A stretch of 64,000 nt of DNA. Source: G942493375 sp942493375 (lineage in GTDB: Bacteria; Armatimonadota; UBA5829). Below the pieces are notes generated by a model. The model was given only the letters and a program-made list of their open reading frames with translations, ran no database searches and was not told the DNA's origin. The stretch is taken from assembly GCA_942493375.1 (NCBI GenBank), contig OW818698.1, positions 6,324,001-6,388,000 of the forward strand. Reading direction: 5' to 3'. Position 1 is the stretch's first letter. Each line of letters opens with the position of its first letter. A program made the translations under genes and the position numbers. Shown here one piece after another: positions 8,613 through 16,916 of this stretch.

Positions 8613-9409
8613 TGGGACAAAAGATTCACCCGATCGGGTTCCGAATCGGCTTCATAAAGGATTGGGAGAGCAGATGGTACGCGGATAAAGATTTCGCAGT
8701 ATTGTTGCTTGAAGATTACAAGATTCGGAAGTATATCAAGTCCAACCTTTACGCTGCGGGCGTTTCGCGGATGGAAATCGAGCGAGCTGCCAACAAAGTG
8801 AAGGTGACCATACATACTGCTAAGCCGGGAATCATTATCGGAAGAGGCGGACGCGGTGCTGATGAGTTGCGTGTAGAGCTCGAAAAGCTGACCAATGGAA
8901 AGCAGCTCCATCTGAACGTTCAGGAAATCAGAAGCCCTGATACTGACGCTCAGTTGGTTGCTGAGTCTATTGCTCAGCAGATTGAGAAGAGAATCTCTCA
9001 CAAGCGTGCTACCAAGCAGGCTATTATGAGAGCAATGCGGTTTGGCGCTAAAGGAATTAAGATCCGTGTAGCTGGAAGGCTTAACGGAGCTGAAATTGCT
9101 AGAGTTGAAGGCGACAAGCAGGGCAAGATTCCTCTTCATACTTTGAGAGCTGACATTGATTACGGTTTTGCTGAAGCGAAGACCACATATGGCCACACCG
9201 GAATTAAGGTGTGGATATATAAGGGAGAGATTCTCCCTGGCACACGCAGAGCTGAGCCGCCAGCGGAAGAAATGACCGAGCGAAGACAGCGCAGACCTCG
9301 AAATGACCGATGGGACAATAGAGGCGGCGGTGACAGAGGCGGAGGTCGTGGCGGTGACAGAGGCGGCGACAGAGGCGGTCGTGGTCAGAATGACAACAGG
9401 AGGAGCTAG
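8612..9409 (+). CDS. rpsC: 30S ribosomal protein S3 with RGG-type tail
   Basis: S3, which forms the mRNA entry site. It starts MGQKIHPIGFRIG, has a KH domain with GIIIGRGGRGADEL and the C-terminal domain (GRLNGAEIARVE, LRADIDYGFAEAKTTYG). Residues from about 215 to 265 form a low-complexity tail rich in Arg, Asp and Gly, with repeated DRGG and GRGG units. S3 is usually 210-235 aa, so about 40 residues are extra. The ATG overlaps the rplV stop. Confidence 0.96.
   Translation: MGQKIHPIGFRIGFIKDWESRWYADKDFAVLLLEDYKIRKYIKSNLYAAGVSRMEIERAANKVKVTIHTAKPGIIIGRGGRGADELRVELEKLTNGKQLHLNVQEIRSPDTDAQLVAESIAQQIEKRISHKRATKQAIMRAMRFGAKGIKIRVAGRLNGAEIARVEGDKQGKIPLHTLRADIDYGFAEAKTTYGHTGIKVWIYKGEILPGTRRAEPPAEEMTERRQRRPRNDRWDNRGGGDRGGGRGGDRGGDRGGRGQNDNRRS
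9319..9385 (+). repeat. Short tandem repeats coding the S3 RGG tail
   Basis: Degenerate repeats of GACAGAGGCGG and related units encode DRGG/GRGG peptides at the end of rpsC. Such repeats can change length by slippage. Confidence 0.7.
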
Positions 9410-9415
9410 CACATT

Positions 9416-9850
9416 ATGCTGATGCCTAGAAGAACTAAATACCGTAAGCAGATGCGCGGTTCCCGTAAAGGTAAGGCCCAGTCCGGGACAAAGGTAGATT
9501 TTGGCGAGTATGGTCTGCAGGCGTTGGAAACAGCGTGGCTGACAGCTAACCAGATCGAATCTGCAAGAATTGCAATCACCAGACACGTCAAAAGAGGTGG
9601 TCAGGTGTGGATTAGAATATTCCCTGATAAGCCGATCACAAAGAAGCCGGCTGAAACCCGTATGGGTAAGGGAAAGGGTAGCCCTGAAGGTTGGGTTGCT
9701 GTTGTGAAGCCCGGTAGAGTATTGTTCGAGCTGGGTGGAGTTGATGAATCGTTGGCGAAAGAAGCAATGAGATTAGCAGGACACAAGCTGCCGATTGATG
9801 TGAGATTCGTGACGAGAAAAGAGCAGGGGGCCATCAGTGAGACAGTCTGA
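9416..9850 (+). CDS. rplP: 50S ribosomal protein L16
   Basis: L16, at the tRNA-binding face of the 50S central protuberance, 144 aa. It begins MLMPRRTKYRKQMRG and contains RIFPDKPITKKPAETRMGKGKGSPEGWVA split over two conserved blocks. AGGAGGAG lies about 10 bases upstream of the ATG. Its end overlaps rpmC. Confidence 0.97.
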   Translation: MLMPRRTKYRKQMRGSRKGKAQSGTKVDFGEYGLQALETAWLTANQIESARIAITRHVKRGGQVWIRIFPDKPITKKPAETRMGKGKGSPEGWVAVVKPGRVLFELGGVDESLAKEAMRLAGHKLPIDVRFVTRKEQGAISETV

Positions 9851-10055
9851 GTTTTTATCAAAGGTCAAGGAAGCCACCGTGGCTGAGCTTGAGCAGATGC
9901 TTGGACAGGAACGCGAAGGTATGTTCAAGATGAGACAGCAGCTTGCTATGAAGCAGTTGATGAATCCTCATGCGTTGGGTGGTTCTAAGAAGAATGTCGC
10001 TCGCATTATCGGTGAAATGAAAGCGCGCGAAGCTAATAAGGGCAAGGGTTCTTAG
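9837..10055 (+). CDS. rpmC: 50S ribosomal protein L29
   Basis: L29, a small helical protein near the tunnel exit, 72 aa. The start is GTG at 9837, overlapping the end of rplP by 14 bases. It has the family two-helix pattern with KMRQQLAMKQLMNPH and an ARIIGEMKARE-type C-terminal helix. rpsQ follows 2 bases after the stop. Confidence 0.93.
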   Translation: MRQSEFLSKVKEATVAELEQMLGQEREGMFKMRQQLAMKQLMNPHALGGSKKNVARIIGEMKAREANKGKGS

Positions 10056-10057
10056 CT

Positions 10058-10312
10058 ATGGAGAGAGGCAGACGCAAAGTTCGAAGTGGTCGCGTTGTCA
10101 GTGATAAGATGGATAAGACAGTAATTGTCGCCGTCGAAACATTGGTCAAGCACCCGCTTTACGGCCGAATTATTCGCAGAACAACTAAATTCAAAGTGCA
10201 CGACGAGGTTAACGAGTGCGGCATTGGGGATAGAGTTGAGATGATGGAAACCAGGCCAATATCTAAAGAGAAGAGATGGCGCGTTGTTCGGGTCATCGAG
10301 AAGGCCAAATAG
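10058..10312 (+). CDS. rpsQ: 30S ribosomal protein S17
   Basis: S17, an OB-fold primary binder of 16S rRNA, 84 aa. VVSDKMDKTVIVAVE, the KHPLYGRIIRRT segment and CGIGDRVEMMETRPISKEKRW are diagnostic. The ATG start lies 2 bases after rpmC. An 80-base spacer separates it from rplN. Confidence 0.97.
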   Translation: MERGRRKVRSGRVVSDKMDKTVIVAVETLVKHPLYGRIIRRTTKFKVHDEVNECGIGDRVEMMETRPISKEKRWRVVRVIEKAK

Positions 10313-10392
10313 GTATGGTGTTCAGACCTGCAGCGTGATCTTCGGATCTATATGCAGTGTGATACCATTTGCTGTGAGAGAGGATTGTCGAA

Positions 10393-10761
10393 ATGGTACA
10401 GCCGTATACAAGAGTCAAGGCTGCCGATAACTCTGGCGCAAGAGAGATTTTGTGTATCCGGGTTATGAAGGGGTCCAACGGCAGATACGCCCGAGTCGGC
10501 GACATTATCATTGGGGCGGTTAAGTCGGCTACACCTGGTGCGACTGTCAAGAAGAGTGATGTCGTACGTTGCGTGATAGTTAGGACCAAGAAAGATATAC
10601 AGCGGCCGGATGGTTCGATCCTAAGGTTCGACGATAATGCCGCAGTTGTCATTAACAATAATGATGAGCCGCAGGGCACCAGAATCTTTGGACCAGTTGC
10701 CAGAGAATTGCGTGACAGAGGCTTTATGCGGATAGTTTCTTTGGCGCCTGAGGTTCTGTAG
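10393..10761 (+). CDS. rplN: 50S ribosomal protein L14
   Basis: L14, part of intersubunit bridge B8, 122 aa, full length. It begins MVQPYTRVKAADNSGA and contains RPDGSILRFDDNAAVVIN and the C-terminal GPVARELRDRGFMRIVSLAPEVL split over conserved blocks. First gene of the spc section. Confidence 0.98.
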   Translation: MVQPYTRVKAADNSGAREILCIRVMKGSNGRYARVGDIIIGAVKSATPGATVKKSDVVRCVIVRTKKDIQRPDGSILRFDDNAAVVINNNDEPQGTRIFGPVARELRDRGFMRIVSLAPEVL

Positions 10762-10817
10762 AGGCGCTGGAGGTGTCTAAATGACACCACCCGGTTCGTG
10801 AGTGTGGAGATACGTTT

Positions 10818-11183
10818 ATGAAGATGAAAAAGCCGGTTTTCGAGGGAAAAGTCAGGCTCAAGACGGGCGACAAAGTGCTTGTGCTTGCCGGTAAAGACAA
10901 GGGCAAGACTGGCAAGGTACTCGAAACCGTTGTGAGTCAGAATAGAGTCCGAGTAGAGGGCGTTAATGTTGTTCGCAAACACCAGAAAGCAAAGGGGACA
11001 TCCTCCAGAGCTATGGTTAAGCAACAGACCGGTGAGATTGAATTCCCACTCGCCATTTCGGTCTCTAAAGTCATGCTTGTGTGCCCACACTGCAATAAGG
11101 AGACTAGAATAGCCTCCGGAAGCGGTGAGGATGGTTCTCACGGGCGCAAATGCCGCAAATGCGGTCAGTTGATTGACGGGTAG
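10818..11183 (+). CDS. rplX: 50S ribosomal protein L24 with Cys4 tail
   Basis: L24, an assembly initiator near the tunnel exit, 121 aa. The KOW motif (VRLKTGDKVLVLAGKDKGK) and GVNVVRKHQKA are clear. The C-terminus carries CPHC and CRKC pairs separated by about 18 residues, a likely zinc ribbon found in many long bacterial L24 proteins. The ATG lies behind GGAG; a second ATG two codons later is an alternative. Confidence 0.96.
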   Translation: MKMKKPVFEGKVRLKTGDKVLVLAGKDKGKTGKVLETVVSQNRVRVEGVNVVRKHQKAKGTSSRAMVKQQTGEIEFPLAISVSKVMLVCPHCNKETRIASGSGEDGSHGRKCRKCGQLIDG

Positions 11184-11194
11184 GAGAGTCAGGT

Positions 11195-11737
11195 ATGCCT
11201 AGACTGAAGGATAAATATGCAGCCGAAGTAATACCGGGTCTGATGAAGCAGTTCGAATATAAGAACATCATGCAGGCCCCTAAGGTTACTAAGGTTGTAG
11301 TTAGTATGGGAGTTGGAGCATCAATAACGGATTCAAAGATCCTGGATGGTGCTGTCAACGATATGACCCAAATTACGGGACAGAAGCCGATCGTTACCAA
11401 AGCTAAAAAGTCTATCTCAAACTTCAAGCTTAGGCAAGGAATGAAAATCGGCTGCAAAGTCACCCTGCGTGGTGCGATCATGTATGAATTCCTTGACAGG
11501 TTTTTCAATGTGGTCCTTCCCCGCGTTCGTGACTTCGGCGGCATTCCGGCTGATAGTTTTGATGGACGTGGAAACTTTGCTATGGGCTTGAAAGAGCAAT
11601 TAGTGTTTCCAGAGTTAGATTACGATAAGATAGACCGCACTCGCGGTATGAACATTGTGATTTGCACTTCGGCAGGCACAGATGAAGAATCAAGAGCATT
11701 GCTGAAGGCCATGGGACTTCCGTTCAAAGGGGCGTAG
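11195..11737 (+). CDS. rplE: 50S ribosomal protein L5
   Basis: L5, which binds 5S rRNA in the central protuberance, 180 aa. It has the opening PRLKDKYAAEVIPGLMK, the QKPIVTKAKKSISNFKLRQGM core and RTRGMNIVICTSAGTDEE. The ATG lies behind GGAG. Instead of rpsN, an EF-G paralogue begins 5 bases after its stop. Confidence 0.98.
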   Translation: MPRLKDKYAAEVIPGLMKQFEYKNIMQAPKVTKVVVSMGVGASITDSKILDGAVNDMTQITGQKPIVTKAKKSISNFKLRQGMKIGCKVTLRGAIMYEFLDRFFNVVLPRVRDFGGIPADSFDGRGNFAMGLKEQLVFPELDYDKIDRTRGMNIVICTSAGTDEESRALLKAMGLPFKGA

Positions 11738-11742
11738 GTAAT

Positions 11743-13812
11743 ATGAAGTCGTATCCTATCGAGAAGATTAGGAACATTGCGATTGTCGGGCACGGTGGAA
11801 CCGGTAAATCCACTTTGGCAGAGGCATCTCTGTTTATCGCTGGGGCACTAAGCCGCAGAGGTAGTGTGGACGAGGGAACCAGTGCCAGTGATTTCGATCA
11901 GGATGAAATCACTCGTAAAATGAGCATCAGTGCAAGTGTTCTTCCTGCTGAATGGAAGGGCTCTAAAATCAACTTTGTCGACACTCCAGGTTATCTGGAT
12001 TTTGTAGGCGATGTTGTGGGCAGCATGAGAGCTGTTGAGGCTGCATTGATTGTCGTAGATGGTCACGGGACCATCGAAGTTGGCACCGAATCCGGCTGGG
12101 AATACGCAGGAGAAGCGGGTATTAGCCGCTTATTCTTCGTAAACAAGCTGGAGAAGGAAAACTCGGACTTTTTCGCTGCATTGGAAGCGTTGAAAAACAG
12201 GTTTGGCAATTCGGTAGCTCCGATGCAACTCCCAATCGGTAAGGAATCTGGTTTTTGTGGTGTGGTAGATCTGCTCACGCAGCAGGCATTCAAATGGGAT
12301 AATGGAAAGATTAGCCCTTGCGATGCTCCTGCAGATATGACAGAGCAGATTGCTGACAGCCGAAGACAGCTCATTGAGGCAGTCGCCGAGATGGATGACG
12401 ACTTAATGATGAAATATCTCGATGAAGATAATTTATCGGATGAAGAGATCACCAAAGGCGTAGAAATAGGCCTGCGGACCGGTAAATTCAATCCGGTGTT
12501 ATGTGGTTCGGGAAGCAGGCTGATTGGTGTAGAGACTCTGCTGGATCTTATTGTTGCAGCAGTTCCTTCTCCAGCCAGTGTTGATCCTGCAGTTGGCAAG
12601 AACGCAGCTGGAGCCGATGAAAGTCGGAAACCAAGCGACCCGTTCTGTGCACTTGTATTCAAAACGATGGCTGACCCGTATGTCGGTAAGCTGACTTATT
12701 TCCGAGTGTTTTCGGGTTCTATGAAGAGTGACTCACACGTGTTCAACTCCAGCAAAGGACACGAAGAGCGTGTAGGTCAAGTATATTTCTTGAGAGGAAA
12801 ATCTCAGGAAGCTACACCCGAAGTGGGACCTGGTGATATAGGAGCAGTTGCAAAACTCTCTGAGACTATTACTGGAGATACTCTTAGTGACAAGGCCAAA
12901 GTATTGGTGCTTCCTAGAGTACAGTTCCCGGCATCAGTGTATACTTTGTCAGTAAAGGCTAAAACCAAAGCTGATGAAGATAAACTGGGGCCTGCACTTC
13001 AGAAATTGACTGAGGAAGACCCGACATTTACGACATCCAGAGATTCGAATACTCATGAGACTCTGATTTCCGGCATGGGTGATACGCATGTCAACATAGT
13101 AGTAGAAAGACTGAAGCGCAAGTTTGGGGTTGAAGTTACGACCGATTCTCCGAAAATTGACTACAGAGAGGCTATTACGAAGACTGCAGAAGCTCAGGGT
13201 CGACACAAGAAGCAGACTGGCGGTAGAGGTCAGTTTGGTGATTGTTGGGTTAGACTGGAACCTGGTGAGAGAGGCTCTGGTTATGAGTTTGTTGACCAGA
13301 TAGTAGGCGGTTCCATTCCAAGGCAATGGATTCCTTCCGTGGACAAGGGCATAAAAGAAGCTATGGGTCACGGAATTCATGCAAACTGTAAGGTGGTTGA
13401 CATCAAGGCATACTGTTACGACGGCAGTTTCCATGATGTTGACTCATCGGATATGGCTTTCCAGATTGCTGGTAGATTGGCTTTCAAGGCTGCGGCTGAG
13501 AAGGCTGGACCGGTTATTCTGGAGCCGGTAATGGACCTTGAGGTGATTGTCCCTGAAGAGTTTATGGGGGATGTCATTGGTGACCTTAATGGGAAACGTG
13601 GACGAATTGCTGGAATGGACGCCCTTGGCGGCGGCAGACAGCTGATCAAAGCCCAGGTCCCACAGTCGGAAATCTTAAGATACTGTATTGATCTGAGATC
13701 AATAGCCAGAGGCAGAGGCAAGTTCGCGGCTACATTTTCTCATTATGAGGAAGCTCCTGCCCATGTCGCTCAGCAGATCATAGCTAATGCCGAAAAGGCA
13801 AAGGAAGAGTAA
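11743..13812 (+). CDS. EF-G paralogue (EF-G2-like GTPase) in the spc operon
   Basis: A 689-aa homologue of EF-G with all five EF-G domains but divergent nucleotide motifs. G1 is GHGGTGKST (residues 16-24, where EF-G has AHIDAGKTT). G3 is DTPGY (80-84), with tyrosine in place of the catalytic histidine. G4 is NKLE (134-137), with glutamate replacing the guanine-specifying aspartate of NKxD. Domain IV retains QTGGRGQFGD and the SFHDVDSSDMAF segment. Similar EF-G2 or EF-G-like proteins are known in Thermus and mycobacteria, where they are not the main translocase. It lies 5 bases after rplE and 19 before rpsN, so it is co-transcribed with ribosomal proteins. Its role is unknown. Confidence 0.93.
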   Translation: MKSYPIEKIRNIAIVGHGGTGKSTLAEASLFIAGALSRRGSVDEGTSASDFDQDEITRKMSISASVLPAEWKGSKINFVDTPGYLDFVGDVVGSMRAVEAALIVVDGHGTIEVGTESGWEYAGEAGISRLFFVNKLEKENSDFFAALEALKNRFGNSVAPMQLPIGKESGFCGVVDLLTQQAFKWDNGKISPCDAPADMTEQIADSRRQLIEAVAEMDDDLMMKYLDEDNLSDEEITKGVEIGLRTGKFNPVLCGSGSRLIGVETLLDLIVAAVPSPASVDPAVGKNAAGADESRKPSDPFCALVFKTMADPYVGKLTYFRVFSGSMKSDSHVFNSSKGHEERVGQVYFLRGKSQEATPEVGPGDIGAVAKLSETITGDTLSDKAKVLVLPRVQFPASVYTLSVKAKTKADEDKLGPALQKLTEEDPTFTTSRDSNTHETLISGMGDTHVNIVVERLKRKFGVEVTTDSPKIDYREAITKTAEAQGRHKKQTGGRGQFGDCWVRLEPGERGSGYEFVDQIVGGSIPRQWIPSVDKGIKEAMGHGIHANCKVVDIKAYCYDGSFHDVDSSDMAFQIAGRLAFKAAAEKAGPVILEPVMDLEVIVPEEFMGDVIGDLNGKRGRIAGMDALGGGRQLIKAQVPQSEILRYCIDLRSIARGRGKFAATFSHYEEAPAHVAQQIIANAEKAKEE

Positions 13813-13831
13813 AGCGCAAGGAGTTTGTGAC

Positions 13832-14017
13832 GTGGCAAAAGAATGCCTGATTCAGAAACAGAAGCGCCCGGCTAAGTTCAAGGTTCGGGCTTATAACAGG
13901 TGTGGGATTTGCGGTAGATCAAGGGGATACATAAGGAAGTTTGGACTTTGTAGAATATGCTTCCGCGAAATGGCTCATAAGGGCCTTATTCCTGGCGTAA
14001 CCAAATCCAGTTGGTAG
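13832..14017 (+). CDS. rpsN: 30S ribosomal protein S14, zinc type
   Basis: Type Z S14, 61 aa, with two CxxC pairs (CGIC and CRIC) spaced for one zinc ion and the C-terminal GLIPGVTKSSW typical of short S14. The start is GTG 13832, 8 bases after AAGGAG; the open frame reaches back into the EF-G paralogue but only from GTG does it match the family. It follows the EF-G paralogue, not rplE directly. Confidence 0.97.
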   Translation: MAKECLIQKQKRPAKFKVRAYNRCGICGRSRGYIRKFGLCRICFREMAHKGLIPGVTKSSW

Positions 14018-14097
14018 ATATTAGATAAGTTTGACTGAGGTCGGCATACTATGTTAACATAGTGTTTCGTGCCGACCACACAAACGGAGGATCGCAA

Positions 14098-14496
14098 ATG
14101 ATGGTAACGGATCCTGTGGCCGATCTTCTGACTCGCGTCAGAAATGCAAACCTGGCCAGGCATGATTTCGTGGAGGCTCCGGCTTCCAAACTGAATATGG
14201 AAATAGTCAGAATTCTTCAGAGTGAAGGGTTCATCAAGGGATTTGAGATGGTCAGGGATGCTAAGTTCCCGGCTGTCCGAATAGTTCTGAAGTACGGTTC
14301 GAGACAGGAAAAGGTAATTAGCAACCTCAAGCGGGTAAGTAAACCTGGTCTGAGGGTGTATGCCAAGAGGGACAAAGTCCCACGTGTCCTGCGAGGATTG
14401 GGCGTGGCTATTATCAGCACTTCTCGCGGGGTTATGACAGACCGCGAAGCCCGCAAGCAAGGTATTGGTGGCGAGGTTCTCTGCTACGTCTGGTAG
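14098..14496 (+). CDS. rpsH: 30S ribosomal protein S8
   Basis: S8, a central-domain primary binder and the translational repressor of the spc operon in E. coli, 132 aa from ATG 14098, 7 bases after CGGAGG. It contains TDPVADLLTRVRNANLARH and the C-terminal STSRGVMTDREARKQGIGGE core. The open frame extends 36 bases upstream without family similarity. Confidence 0.97.
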   Translation: MMVTDPVADLLTRVRNANLARHDFVEAPASKLNMEIVRILQSEGFIKGFEMVRDAKFPAVRIVLKYGSRQEKVISNLKRVSKPGLRVYAKRDKVPRVLRGLGVAIISTSRGVMTDREARKQGIGGEVLCYVW

Positions 14497-14602
14497 AACT
14501 GCTGTTATTACTTGTTTTGCAATGATAGGGATAGCGAGATGACAACGGGGTATGCCTGGGTGACCAGTGCAGTGCAGGTCGTCAAGCTTCTAGGAGATAG
14601 AT

Positions 14603-15169
14603 ATGAGTAGAATCGGAAAGATGCCCATCCCTGTACCGAGCGGTGTAACCGTATCGCAGGTAGATGGACTTATCACGGTCAAGGGCCCCAAGGGCACCCT
14701 CAGCCGGCAAATTAACGCGGATATTGACGTGAAACAGGAAGGCGATGTGCTTGTTTGCATACGCCATACCAATCAGAAAGAGCATAGAGCTCTTCACGGA
14801 CTGACCAGAGCGCTTCTGGCTAACATGGTTACTGGAGTTGTTTCAGGCTATGAGAAGCGTCTGGAAGTTGAAGGCGTTGGTTACAGGGCTGAGGTTCAAG
14901 GCGTAAATCTGCAGTTGCAGGTTGGTCTGAGTCACCCGGTAATAATTGTTCCACTCGAAGGTATATCCTTCGAAGTAGGACAGAATACCAATAACAGAAT
15001 GCCGTTCGTTATGGTACGCGGTATTGATAAAGAATCTGTAGGTCAGCAGTGTGCTTATATCAGGCGCATTAGACCGCCTGAGCCCTATAAGGGTAAGGGT
15101 ATCCGGTTCTTCGGCGAGAAGATTCGCAGAAAAGCTGGTAAAGCTGGTAAGACAGGGGCTAAGAAGTAG
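14603..15169 (+). CDS. rplF: 50S ribosomal protein L6
   Basis: L6, at the base of the stalk near the sarcin-ricin loop, 188 aa. It begins MSRIGKMPIPVPSGV and ends with RRIRPPEPYKGKGIRF followed by a lysine-rich tail. The ATG lies behind AGGAG. A 131-base structured spacer separates it from rplR. Confidence 0.97.
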   Translation: MSRIGKMPIPVPSGVTVSQVDGLITVKGPKGTLSRQINADIDVKQEGDVLVCIRHTNQKEHRALHGLTRALLANMVTGVVSGYEKRLEVEGVGYRAEVQGVNLQLQVGLSHPVIIVPLEGISFEVGQNTNNRMPFVMVRGIDKESVGQQCAYIRRIRPPEPYKGKGIRFFGEKIRRKAGKAGKTGAKK

Positions 15170-15178
15170 TCTTGCCGG

Positions 15179-15268
15179 ATGCAGGTGCGGTGCCGGTTCG
15201 CTCGGTTGGCAATGCTTACCGTTTACGATGCGGATTGGTGCTGGCGAACGGCAGTGCCGCACATGCAT
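15179..15268 (+). promoter_or_regulatory. Long imperfect hairpin between rplF and rplR
   Basis: The arms 15185-15201 and 15244-15262 pair over 16 bp with small bulges, and the stem continues below (15179-15183 with 15264-15268). The apical 42 bases may fold further. It occupies most of the spacer and would form a stable mRNA structure inside the spc transcript. A regulatory, protein-binding or processing role is inference. Confidence 0.5.
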
Positions 15269-15300
15269 ACCACCATTAAGCATATGCCTGGAGGAAAAAC

Positions 15301-15660
15301 ATGCTAGAGAAAGAAAGGCTTCGGATAAGACGCCATGCTCGATTGAGAAAATCTCTCGTCGGTACGGCCCTTAGACCACGGCTTAATGTATACAGAAGCT
15401 TGAACAATGTATTTGCTCAAGTTATTGATGATGCAACCGGATGCACTCTGGTTGCGGCGTCCACAATTGATAAGGAGCTGAAAGGTCAGCTCAAGTCAGG
15501 TGGCAATGTCGAGGCAGCTAAGGCAGTTGGTGCGTTGGTTGGCAAAAGAGCCCTGGATAAGGGGATTAAAGCCGTAGTCTTCGATAGAGGCGGTTTCGCT
15601 TATCACGGTAGGGTGAAAGCTTTGGCTGATGCGGCTCGTGAAGCCGGACTCGATTTCTAA
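15301..15660 (+). CDS. rplR: 50S ribosomal protein L18
   Basis: L18, a 5S rRNA binder, 119 aa. RRHARLRKSLVGTALRPRLNVYRS and the C-terminal FDRGGFAYHGRVKALADAAREAGLDF segments are diagnostic. The ATG lies behind GGAGG. rpsE starts 17 bases after it. Confidence 0.97.
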   Translation: MLEKERLRIRRHARLRKSLVGTALRPRLNVYRSLNNVFAQVIDDATGCTLVAASTIDKELKGQLKSGGNVEAAKAVGALVGKRALDKGIKAVVFDRGGFAYHGRVKALADAAREAGLDF

Positions 15661-15677
15661 GTGCCGGGAGAATAGCA

Positions 15678-16286
15678 ATGGCTAAAATCAATCCAGATAC
15701 TCTTAACCTGGTCGAACAGGTGATAAAAACTAATAAAGTTCAGAAGACCCACAAGGGAGGACGCACTATGCGTTGGAGTGTTCTCTCTGCAGTTGGGGAT
15801 CACGAAGGACATATAGGAATTGGCCTCGGTAAAGCGGCTGGAATTCCTGATGCGATTCGGAAATCCATTGAAGATGCTAAGAAGAACATCGTAAAGATTC
15901 CGCTCATTGACGGAACTGTACCACACGAAGTCGTTTGCAGACTCGGTGCAGCTCGTGTAATGATCAAGCCTGCATCTCCTGGAACGGGAGTTGTCGCTGG
16001 TGGAGCCGTCAGGCCCATCGTCGAACTTGCAGGTATCAAGGATGTGCTTGCTAAGGTTCTTGGATCACGTAACGCTATCAATACAGCTAGAGCTACAATT
16101 ATGGCTCTTACTTCAATGAAGATAGCAGAAAACGTATGCAGAGCCCGTAACAAGAAGATGGAAGACTTGGTTCCTTGGATGGCAAAGAAGATCAAAGCCC
16201 AGGAAAAGGCTGCACCGGAAATGGGCAGCACGAATCAGGGCGATGAGATAGTGACTGAAGTTGTGGGGGATACAAAGGATGATTAA
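15678..16286 (+). CDS. rpsE: 30S ribosomal protein S5
   Basis: S5, at the mRNA entrance and a ribosomal ambiguity locus, 202 aa. It has the dsRNA-binding-like N-domain (VVQTHKGGR-like segment VQKTHKGGRTMRWS) and GVVAGGAVRPIVELAGIKDV. Typical S5 is about 165 aa; here a C-terminal acidic tail of about 30 residues is added. The rpmD start overlaps its last codons. Confidence 0.97.
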   Translation: MAKINPDTLNLVEQVIKTNKVQKTHKGGRTMRWSVLSAVGDHEGHIGIGLGKAAGIPDAIRKSIEDAKKNIVKIPLIDGTVPHEVVCRLGAARVMIKPASPGTGVVAGGAVRPIVELAGIKDVLAKVLGSRNAINTARATIMALTSMKIAENVCRARNKKMEDLVPWMAKKIKAQEKAAPEMGSTNQGDEIVTEVVGDTKDD

Positions 16287-16473
16287 GGTTACTCTTGTGA
16301 AGAGCTTTATAGGCTTCCCCAGGAGAACCCGCAACACGGTCCATGCTCTGGGGCTTAATAAAATCGGATCGAGCGCTGTCCATACAGAAAGCGATTCGAT
16401 CATGGGAATGATTCGTAAGACTGCGCACCTTGTAAAGGTGGAACAACTGCAGGAAGCTACGGAGGCCAAATAA
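16279..16473 (+). CDS. rpmD: 50S ribosomal protein L30
   Basis: L30, 64 aa, starting at ATG 16279 inside the end of rpsE, 8 bases after GGGGGA. It has the family KVTLVKSFIGFPRRTRNTVHALGL and the terminal HLVKVEQ. It overlaps both neighbours, with its stop sharing a base with the rplO ATG. Confidence 0.96.
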   Translation: MIKVTLVKSFIGFPRRTRNTVHALGLNKIGSSAVHTESDSIMGMIRKTAHLVKVEQLQEATEAK

Positions 16474-16916
16474 TGAGATTGAATGACTTAGCTCCGGCTC
16501 CGGGATCTACTAAAGATAAGAAACGAGTAGGTCGCGGTGCCGGTTCCGGCCAGGGTAAGACCGCCGGTAAGGGCCATAAGGGTCAGAAAGCCAGATCCGG
16601 ATCCCACATCAAACCAGGATTCGAAGGCGGACAGACTCCTCTGTATCGGAGACTTCCTCAGAAGAGGGGATTCCGCAACGTAAACAGAATCTGCTACATT
16701 GTAGTCAATCTTGATGATCTTGAGAGATTTGATGCAGGCGCTGTAATTGATGTTGAGACATTTATTGGTGCTGGTCTACTTCACAGTTCCAAGGACCTGA
16801 TTAAGGTTCTAGGAGATGGTGAATTAACTAAGGCTTTAACTGTTAAAGCTAATAAGTTTAGCAAGGCTGCCGAGGAGAAGATTGTTGCTGCCGGCGGTAC
16901 CGTGGAGGTCATTTAA
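16473..16916 (+). CDS. rplO: 50S ribosomal protein L15
   Basis: L15, a late-assembly 50S protein, 147 aa. The glycine-rich, basic N-terminus (KKRVGRGAGSGQGKTAGKGHKGQ) and FEGGQTPLYRRLPQKRGF are classical. It is coupled by TAATG overlaps to rpmD and secY. Confidence 0.97.
   Translation: MRLNDLAPAPGSTKDKKRVGRGAGSGQGKTAGKGHKGQKARSGSHIKPGFEGGQTPLYRRLPQKRGFRNVNRICYIVVNLDDLERFDAGAVIDVETFIGAGLLHSSKDLIKVLGDGELTKALTVKANKFSKAAEEKIVAAGGTVEVI

Noticed and set aside
8579..9586. 335-codon open frame antisense to rpsC and rplP
   Set aside because: The sense strand encodes unmistakable S3 and L16; the antisense product is Ser-rich with no recognisable domain.
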